DNA from: Rubrobacter sp.
GTDB taxonomy: Bacteria; Actinomycetota; Rubrobacteria; Rubrobacterales; Rubrobacteraceae
Reading direction: 5' to 3'
Length of the DNA stretch: 33,200 bases
NCBI GenBank assembly: GCA_013812245.1
Contig: JACCTS010000380.1
Span: forward strand, 1 to 33,200
This document shows positions 27,170 to 33,200 of this stretch, one piece after another (within the stretch, counting starts at the first letter, position 1; every line of letters starts with the position of its first letter). The notes below the pieces were generated by a model. The model was not told the DNA's origin, ran no database searches, and saw only the letters and a list, made by a program, of their open reading frames with translations. The position numbers were made by a program, and so were the translations under genes.

Positions 27170-27215
27170 CTTCGTCGCCTCCTAAGTCGCGGGATACTCC
27201 AGGGGCCTGCTCCGG

Positions 27216-28931
27216 TCAGCCGGTGGCGGCCTTCGCGAGGCGCTCCTCCGCGTCGGCGACCTCGGGGTCTTCGATGCGCTTGAAGAGGGGCTTCGCTCCC
27301 TTTACCCGGTATTCATTCGGCAGGCCGTCGAGATCGGAGATGCGGGAGATGGGACCGGGGAAGAAGCTTTGCAGACGCTCCACGGCGTTCGGGACGTATG
27401 GGACCATGTGGTAGGCGATGGAGCCGAGCAACACGCAGCAGGCGTACAGGTCGGCCCTGGTTTGCTCCGGATTCTCCTTGCGGGTCTTCCACGGGGCTGC
27501 GGCGTCGAAGAAGCGGTTGGCCCGCCGTCCCATCGCCAGCAGCTCACCGAGCGCGTCGCGCGGGCGCGGGGCCATCATCCGTTGCTCGAATCGAGCTTCG
27601 AGGGCTTTGAAGTCTGCGAAGACCTCGCTCGCCTCTTCCGATAAGCTCTCGGGACGCGGAAGCTCACCTTCGAAGTATTTCTCGACGAAAGAGAGAACAC
27701 GGTTTATGTAGTTGCCGAGGTTGCCTATGAGGTCCGAGTTGACCCTGATCTGGAAGTCTCGCCAGGAGAAAACCACGTCCCCGGTCTCCGGCAGGTTGGA
27801 GGCCAGATAGAAACGCAGGGGGTCGGCGGGGAACCGGTCCAGAGCCTCATGCACCCATACGGCCAGGTTACGGCTGGTGGACATCTGCATGGCGCGGCGC
27901 TCGCCGTCAACGACGACCTCGAGGTTCATAAACTCGTTGGCCGGCACGTCGTAGGGCAGGATGAACGGCTCCTCGCCGTCCTCGCCGACGCCCATGAGCT
28001 GGGCGGGCCACATCGTGGTGTGGAAGACCGTATTGTCCTTCGCGAGGAAGTGAAACATCTTCGTGCCCGGCTCCTGCCAGTACTCGCGCCACCTGTCGGG
28101 CTCGCCGAGCTTCTCCGCCCATTCGGCCGTCGAGGAGACGTAGCCGATGCAGGCGTCGAACCACACGTAGAACCTCTTGTCCTCGAAACCGGGCTCCGGG
28201 ACGGGGACACCCCAGGAGATGTCGCGTGTGATCGGCCGTTTCTCCAACCCGCTGTCTATGATGCCGAGGATGAAGTTCTTGACGGAGGATCGCCAGTGCT
28301 CCTGGCCGTTTATGTATTTACGGAGCCGATCCGAGAACTGCGGGAGGTTCAGGTATAGGTGCGTCGTCTCCCTGACCTCCACGGGTCCGCCCGTGACCTT
28401 CGAGTGGGGCTCTATCAGCTCGTACGCCTCATACCAGGAGCCGCAGTTGTCGCACTGGTCGCCCCGCGCCTCCTTGTAGCCGCACACCGGGCACGTTCCC
28501 TCAACGTAGCGATCCGGCAGGAAACGTCCCTCCGAAGGGCTGTACATCTGCTGGCTCTCAGCCTCAGAGATGTACCCGCCCTCTTTTAGCTTGCGGTAGA
28601 AGAGCTGGGTGTTCCTGGCGTGTACTTCGGTCGATGTCTGCGAGAAGTTGTCGAAGGAGATCCCGAGCCGTCCGAACGTCTCGTTCATGTGCGCCCACCA
28701 GTAGTTGACGACTTCCTTCGGGTCCTTACCCTCCCGCTCCGCCCTGAGCGTGATCGGGACGCCATGATCGTCCGTGCCGCACACGTACACGACATCTTCA
28801 CCGCGGGTCCGCAGATACCTCACGAAAGCGTCCGCCGGCAGGTACGCGCCCACGATCTGCCCGACGTGCAACGGCCCGTTGGCGTACGGCAAAGCCGAGG
28901 TCACGAGGTACCGCTGTCTTCTCTCTTCCAT
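27216..28931 (-). CDS. metG: methionine--tRNA ligase
   Basis: LVTSALPYANGPLHVGQIVGAYLPADAFVRY; zinc motif CPVCGYKEARGDQCDNCG; MSTSRNLAVWVHE in the KMSKS position. Confidence 0.95.
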   Translation of the reverse strand: MEERRQRYLVTSALPYANGPLHVGQIVGAYLPADAFVRYLRTRGEDVVYVCGTDDHGVPITLRAEREGKDPKEVVNYWWAHMNETFGRLGISFDNFSQTSTEVHARNTQLFYRKLKEGGYISEAESQQMYSPSEGRFLPDRYVEGTCPVCGYKEARGDQCDNCGSWYEAYELIEPHSKVTGGPVEVRETTHLYLNLPQFSDRLRKYINGQEHWRSSVKNFILGIIDSGLEKRPITRDISWGVPVPEPGFEDKRFYVWFDACIGYVSSTAEWAEKLGEPDRWREYWQEPGTKMFHFLAKDNTVFHTTMWPAQLMGVGEDGEEPFILPYDVPANEFMNLEVVVDGERRAMQMSTSRNLAVWVHEALDRFPADPLRFYLASNLPETGDVVFSWRDFQIRVNSDLIGNLGNYINRVLSFVEKYFEGELPRPESLSEEASEVFADFKALEARFEQRMMAPRPRDALGELLAMGRRANRFFDAAAPWKTRKENPEQTRADLYACCVLLGSIAYHMVPYVPNAVERLQSFFPGPISRISDLDGLPNEYRVKGAKPLFKRIEDPEVADAEERLAKAATG

Positions 28932-29029
28932 ACCAAAAGAATAGCATCTGAGTCCACCCCCCGGTCCGAACCCTCCACGGCCTCCCCCAAGAACCCTGAA
29001 CTACCGGTGCAGACTCGAAACGTAAAGCG

Positions 29030-29056
29030 AGCTTGACAAAGCTGTATTGTCAAGCT
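29030..29056. promoter_or_regulatory. operator: perfect 10-bp inverted repeat AGCTTGACAA-N7-TTGTCAAGCT
   Basis: Arms 29030-29039 and 29047-29056, spanning -35 TTGACA (29033-29038) and the spacer. Confidence 0.7.
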
Positions 29057-29068
29057 AACTTTACAGAC

Positions 29069-29266
29069 ATGGAGAACGGCGTACGAGATTTGAGGACGAG
29101 CAGGGGGCTATCCCAGGGGAGATTGGCGGAGGAGATGGGGGTATCCCGGCAGACCATCAACGCCATAGAGACAGGCCGTTACACGCCGTCGCTGCCGCTG
29201 GCGATTTCGCTGTCCCGGTTCTTCGGGCGACCCGTAGAGGAGGTATTCCGTGCCGACGAGCAATAG
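29069..29266 (+). CDS. XRE-family helix-turn-helix regulator (65 aa)
   Basis: VRDLRTSRGLSQGRLAEEMGVSRQTINAIETGRYTPSLPLAISLSRFFG. Start ATG 29069; the track start 29033 (TTG) is the -35 element. Confidence 0.9.
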   Translation: MENGVRDLRTSRGLSQGRLAEEMGVSRQTINAIETGRYTPSLPLAISLSRFFGRPVEEVFRADEQ

Positions 29267-29633
29267 GAAGTGGATGGTGCCGCTGCTGTGCCTGGCTTTC
29301 GGTGTGGCTTATTTGGCGGTGTTCTGGATCGGCGGGAACCCCGTAGCCGGGGTGGGGCCGTTCGTGATCATGGTCGGGTACGGCTTGCTGCTGTTGTTGG
29401 GCGGGCGCAGCGAGGTCATCCGCACACTGCGTGCCCAGCCGTCCGACGAGATGTGGAAGTCGTTCGATGTGCGGGCGAGCCTGTTCTCGTTCTTCGTTCT
29501 GGTGGTCGTGCTCATCGGCGCGGCGTTCTACGAGATAGCGCGAGGGCAGGATGCCCAGCCATACGTCCTGCTCTGTCTCGTGGGCGGCGCCAGCTACGTA
29601 GGAGCCTTGATCTGGCTCCGCCTGCGCTCGTGA
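29250..29633 (+). CDS. small membrane protein co-transcribed with the XRE regulator
   Basis: GTG start overlapping the XRE 3' end; four hydrophobic segments. Confidence 0.75.
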   Translation: MPTSNRKWMVPLLCLAFGVAYLAVFWIGGNPVAGVGPFVIMVGYGLLLLLGGRSEVIRTLRAQPSDEMWKSFDVRASLFSFFVLVVVLIGAAFYEIARGQDAQPYVLLCLVGGASYVGALIWLRLRS

Positions 29634-29686
29634 GGGTCGGGTACCAGAGTCGAACCGTTCATAGAACCGCAGAAAGGAGGTGTCTG

Positions 29687-29881
29687 ATGCTAAAGGAAGT
29701 CCCCATACTCCGGTTGACGTTGCTCTTCGTGGCCGTGCTCGCCTTCGGCGCTCTGTCCTGGATCAACGGCGGTCCCGTCGGTAATGTCGGGGCCTGGTTA
29801 GCGGTCGTGCTCGCCATCGGCGGGTCGGCGCTTGCCGGTCGCGGCTGTGTCCTGCGTCGCCTCAACCGCGAGCGTTCGTAG
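29687..29881 (+). CDS. small membrane protein (64 aa)
   Basis: ATG 29687 preceded by AGAAAGGAGG; MLKEVPILRLTLLFVAVLAFGALSW...; two TM segments. Track ORF 29270 is an N-terminal over-extension. Confidence 0.65.
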   Translation: MLKEVPILRLTLLFVAVLAFGALSWINGGPVGNVGAWLAVVLAIGGSALAGRGCVLRRLNRERS

Positions 29882-29904
29882 GCCAGGAACCGCCAACCAA
29901 CAGG

Positions 29905-29933
29905 GGACCGGGGCGTAATGTTCCGGTCCTCTT
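29905..29933 (+). terminator. hairpin GGACCGG/CCGGTCC with TCTT tail
   Basis: Arms 29905-29911 and 29923-29929. Confidence 0.5.
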
Positions 29934-30034
29934 CGCGTTCCCGAAATCCCATTCCGTAGCCTCGTACCACCCGGAAATGCGCCGGATTTTCCACGGACCT
30001 GTCCACGGACCCGCGTGCTAAGATGGCGGTCTTC

Positions 30035-30493
30035 ATGTCCCCCGATCCCCTGCTCAGAGTTCCTTTCCGGCGGCTCCGTCCGGAGGCGCGAGAGCCAGCG
30101 CGGTCTCACGCCGGGGACGCGGGCTACGACCTGCGGGCGGTGGACGAGATGGAGCTTCCACCGGGCGAGCGAGCGCTGGTGGGAACCGGCGTCTCGGTTG
30201 CCATCCCTGACGGGTACGCTGGGCTCGTGCTGCCGCGGAGCGGGCTCGCCGTGAGGTACGGGGTCTCGCTCGTAAACACTCCGGGGCTCATAGACTCCGG
30301 GTATCGGGGGGAGATCCAAATTCCCCTCATCAACCACGACCGCAGGGAGACCTTCCGCGTCGAGCGGGGGATGAGGATCGCGCAACTCGTCCTCGTGCGC
30401 GCCGGAGACGCCGTCTTCGTGGAGGTGGATCTCCTGGATGCCAGCGACGATGGCCGGGGAGAAGGAGGCTTCGGCTCCTCGGGCACGGCATGA
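30035..30493 (+). CDS. dut: dUTP diphosphatase
   Basis: AGYDLRAVDEMELPPGERALVGTGVSVAIPDGYAGLVLPRSGLA; GLIDSGYRGEIQIPLIN; RIAQLVLVR; C-terminal GRGEGGFGSSG. Confidence 0.95.
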   Translation: MSPDPLLRVPFRRLRPEAREPARSHAGDAGYDLRAVDEMELPPGERALVGTGVSVAIPDGYAGLVLPRSGLAVRYGVSLVNTPGLIDSGYRGEIQIPLINHDRRETFRVERGMRIAQLVLVRAGDAVFVEVDLLDASDDGRGEGGFGSSGTA

Positions 30494-30548
30494 CCAGCCC
30501 AGGCCGCAGATCCTCTGTTCATGGTGCCTTCCGGGCGGGCGTCCGCTG

Positions 30549-31151
30549 ATGTTCCTGCTCCGGAAGCCTGACGAAGAGGCCATCGTGCGGTTCGTCGCTG
30601 CTCAGAGGAATCTTCCCTTCGCCTACCACGGGATCGGGGCCACCCGCGAGAGTGTGCCGCCGAAGGGATATGTGGCGGACCGCTACAGGGTGAAGCTCGG
30701 CAAGGGAGAGGAAGCGTACCGGCGGGCGAAGGAGGCCCTGAGGGGCTGGCGGCAGTTCGGCACCGGATGGACGAGCCTGCACCCTCCCGGCACCGGGATC
30801 GAGGTCGGGTCTGTGGTCGCCGTGCTCGCCCGGCATCTTGGTTTCTGGTCGCTCAACTCCGCCCGTGTCGTCTGCACGTTCGATGAGAGATCAGGCGAGC
30901 GTGGCGGGGTAGAACGCTTCGGCTTCGCCTACGGGACGCTTCCCGGTCACTCGGAGCGGGGCGAAGAGCTGTTCTCCGTCGAGTGGGACCACGCGGACGA
31001 TTCCGTCCACTACGCCGTCTTCGCCTTCTCGCGGCCCAACCATCTCCTGGCGTGGCCCGGCTATCCGTTCGCCCGGATGCTGCAGAGGCGTTTCAGAAGG
31101 GATTCAACGCGGGCGATGGTCGAGGCGGTAGGTGGGCCGTCTGTCCGGTGA
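30549..31151 (+). CDS. DUF1990-like protein
   Basis: LPFAYHGIGATRESVPPKGYVADRYRVKLGKGEEAYRRAKEALRGWRQFGTGW; FGFAYGTLPGHSERGEELF; FSRPNHLLAWPGYPFARMLQRRF. Confidence 0.75.
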   Translation: MFLLRKPDEEAIVRFVAAQRNLPFAYHGIGATRESVPPKGYVADRYRVKLGKGEEAYRRAKEALRGWRQFGTGWTSLHPPGTGIEVGSVVAVLARHLGFWSLNSARVVCTFDERSGERGGVERFGFAYGTLPGHSERGEELFSVEWDHADDSVHYAVFAFSRPNHLLAWPGYPFARMLQRRFRRDSTRAMVEAVGGPSVR

Positions 31152-31205
31152 GTTCCGGGCCGAAGGTTCCGCTTCGTCGCGGGTAGTTGTTACACTTCGC
31201 CCGGT

Positions 31206-31760
31206 TTGAACGCGACGACGCATGCCATATTCGGGGTCGGGGCGCTGGCGGGGACCGCGCTCCTGGCCGGCGTGGATCCCCCGCTGTGGGCCTATCCGGT
31301 GGCGGCCGTCGCCGCCTGGCTGCCGGACGTGGACAACCCGCGCAGCACCCTGGGAAACGGACTCAGCCGCAGCAAGAATCGGGTGTGGAACACGATCACA
31401 CGCCCCCCGAGTTGGGCCTTGCGGACCACGTCTTTCTTCCTGGTTCGCACCTTCGGCCACCGCACCCTGACCCACTCGCTGGTCGGTTTCGCGCTCTTCC
31501 TCGTGCCGGTCTGGCTGCTCTTCGGGGCGTTCCCTGAACTGTTCTTCGCCCTAGTGGTGGGATGCGCCTCGCACATCCTGGCCGACGCCCTGAACACGCC
31601 TGGCGTGCCGCTCCTGTGGCCCCTGGATTGGCGGTTCCGGCTTCTTCCGGGAGGCATACGCTCCGGCGGGCTGGCGGAGGCCATCGTGGCGGTCGCGGCG
31701 ACGGCCCTCACTACGGCCGGCATCCTCCTGCTGCACCCGGGGATCGGCGGGCTCATCTGA
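31206..31760 (+). CDS. metal-dependent hydrolase, YdjM-like membrane protein
   Basis: NATTHAIFGVG; AAWLPDVDNPRSTLG; FGHRTLTHSLVG; GCASHILADALNTPGVPLLWPL. Confidence 0.85.
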   Translation: MNATTHAIFGVGALAGTALLAGVDPPLWAYPVAAVAAWLPDVDNPRSTLGNGLSRSKNRVWNTITRPPSWALRTTSFFLVRTFGHRTLTHSLVGFALFLVPVWLLFGAFPELFFALVVGCASHILADALNTPGVPLLWPLDWRFRLLPGGIRSGGLAEAIVAVAATALTTAGILLLHPGIGGLI

Positions 31761-31768
31761 AGCAATCT

Positions 31769-31785
31769 GCGGAAGCGCCTTCCGC
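31769..31785. other. hairpin GCGGAAG-CGC-CTTCCGC after the YdjM-like gene
   Basis: Perfect 7-bp inverted repeat, no T-run. Confidence 0.5.
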
Positions 31786-31888
31786 GGATCGCGCCGGTCA
31801 GCAAGTCAGCGCTTCAGTTTGTCAGCCTTTGTCCTGTCGATGGCCGGTGATTACCTGTTCGCGCAGAACAGATCTCTCGTGAGATGAT

Positions 31889-32479
31889 TCAGTAGCCGGA
31901 GTCCTCCAGCCATCGCAGCGCCTCCTGGCTCGCGGGGTGCGTCTCCCGGCTGCGCTCCTCGTTGTGGGCGATGGCACGCCGCAAGGCTTCGGCGGCGACT
32001 TCTCTGAGGTCTTCTTCGGCAAGATCCCTTAACCGTGCCACGCTCGGGTAGTTGCGTCCCGGTTCGATCGCATCCGCGACAAACACCGCCAGAGCGACTG
32101 GCCCCATATCCGGTGCCCCGGTGGTGTGTACCCGGATGGCCTTCAAAACCTCCTCATCCTCCACGCCCAGGTCCCGACGTGCCAGTTCAGCCGCCACCGG
32201 GCCGTGCAGGAGCATCGGGCTCTCCCGCTCCGGCTGACCGACTGGCATGTCCCACTCCTCCGATATGCGCAGAAACTCTTCCGCGCCGGTTTCGCGCGCC
32301 GCATCATGAAGCAGAGCCGCCAGGCGTGTCCGATACGTGTCGAGGCCGTGCAGGGAGGCCAGGCGCTCCGCGGTTTCGGCCACCCGCTGCGTGTGGCCGT
32401 AGCGTTTGTCGGAGAGCCGGGCTCTCGCGAAGGCGTCAGCCCTCTGAATCATCGCGTCGTCTGTTTCATGGTTTGCCAT
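31889..32479 (-). CDS. yqeK: HD-domain bis(5'-nucleosyl)-tetraphosphatase, YqeK-like
   Basis: KRYGHTQRVAETAERLA; AALLHDAARE; LLHGPVAAELARRDLGVEDEEVLKAIRVHTTGAPDMGPVALAVFVADAIEPGR. Confidence 0.88.
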   Translation of the reverse strand: MANHETDDAMIQRADAFARARLSDKRYGHTQRVAETAERLASLHGLDTYRTRLAALLHDAARETGAEEFLRISEEWDMPVGQPERESPMLLHGPVAAELARRDLGVEDEEVLKAIRVHTTGAPDMGPVALAVFVADAIEPGRNYPSVARLRDLAEEDLREVAAEALRRAIAHNEERSRETHPASQEALRWLEDSGY

Positions 32480-32502
32480 CCGGGGGATTGTAGACTACGC
32501 CG

Positions 32503-33200
32503 GTGAGAGAAGATGGTCACATAAAAAGCGCGGAGATAGTCGCAATAGGCACCGAGATGCTGCTCGGGGACCTGGTGGACACCAACTCGGCGTGGCTCAG
32601 CCAGCGGCTCGCCATGCTCGGCGTGAGCCTCTACCGGCACACCACCGTCGGAGACAACAAGGCCCGCGTCGTCGCCGCCATGCGGGAGGCCACCTCGCGC
32701 TCGGACCTGGTGCTCACGACCGGCGGCCTCGGCCCGACCTCAGACGACATCACCAACGAATGCCTGGGCGAGGTCGCGGGCCGGAAGATGGTCGAGTACC
32801 CGGAGGCCCGACGGCACGTGGACGAGATGTTCCGGCGCTTCGGGCGAAAGCCGACGCCATCCAACTACAAGCAGGCACTCTTCCCGGAGGGTACGCGGCT
32901 CATCCCCAACCCGCGCGGCACGGCGATGGGGGCGCTGCTGGAGGTTGAGGGGACGCTCTTCGCCACCTTCCCCGGCGTGCCGGTGGAGATGCGGGGCATG
33001 TTCGAGGAGACGATAGAGCCGCTCGTCCGGGAACGGTCCGACGGTTCGATCATCTCCCGGACGCTGTGGTTCTCCGGCATCGGGGAGTCCGCGCTCGCGG
33101 AGCAGGTCCAGGAGTTCCTCGACGCCTCCGACCCGACGGTCGCCCCGCTGGCCGGACAGGGCAAGGTGCGCCTGCGCATCACCGCCCGCGCCGCCACCCC
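32503..33200 (+). CDS. cinA: CinA family protein, N-terminal part (truncated by window end)
   Basis: [89 protein letters not shown]. Confidence 0.92.
   Translation, partial: MREDGHIKSAEIVAIGTEMLLGDLVDTNSAWLSQRLAMLGVSLYRHTTVGDNKARVVAAMREATSRSDLVLTTGGLGPTSDDITNECLGEVAGRKMVEYPEARRHVDEMFRRFGRKPTPSNYKQALFPEGTRLIPNPRGTAMGALLEVEGTLFATFPGVPVEMRGMFEETIEPLVRERSDGSIISRTLWFSGIGESALAEQVQEFLDASDPTVAPLAGQGKVRLRITARAAT

Noticed and set aside
29033-29068. Upstream TTG start for the XRE gene
   Set aside because: The TTG is the -35 TTGACA inside the operator; ATG 29069 gives a normal XRE N-terminus.

Overview
High-GC actinobacterial chromosome segment with Rubrobacter-like gene content (taxonomy inferred from gene style only). 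Left third (1-10.7 kb): surface-polysaccharide locus with two sulfotransferases, an initiating glycosyl-phosphate transferase, UDP-glucose dehydrogenase, a UDP-xylose-synthase-like enzyme, a GalE-like epimerase, a sulfatase-fold lipoprotein and a flippase. Middle: mostly housekeeping genes (pgi, nth, tRNA-Ser, tRNA-Lys, HD phosphohydrolase), then a regulatory module at 20.0-23.6 kb (STAS-HATPase, STAS-winged-helix regulator, an uncharacterised protein, two tiny Cys-rich proteins, a sigma factor). Right: thyX, rhodanese, MFS, secreted nuclease, metG, an XRE/membrane-protein operon, dut, yqeK and cinA. Main non-obvious signals: (1) two promoters at about 15.5 and 16.2 kb with the same architecture (GTTAA-N5-GTTAA, exactly 30 nt, -10, 6 nt, AACTTCT), one driving a Met-rich small secreted protein and the other an apparently non-coding ~80-nt transcript ending in an intrinsic terminator; (2) a pair of matching palindromic operators (TCACT-N6-AGTGA-N-GATAG) at the start of the STAS-wHTH gene and upstream of the operon that includes the sigma factor; (3) a 150-bp intergenic inverted-repeat element before the UDP-glucose dehydrogenase gene. 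All calls come from reading the sequence and ORF translations; no searches or folding programs were run.
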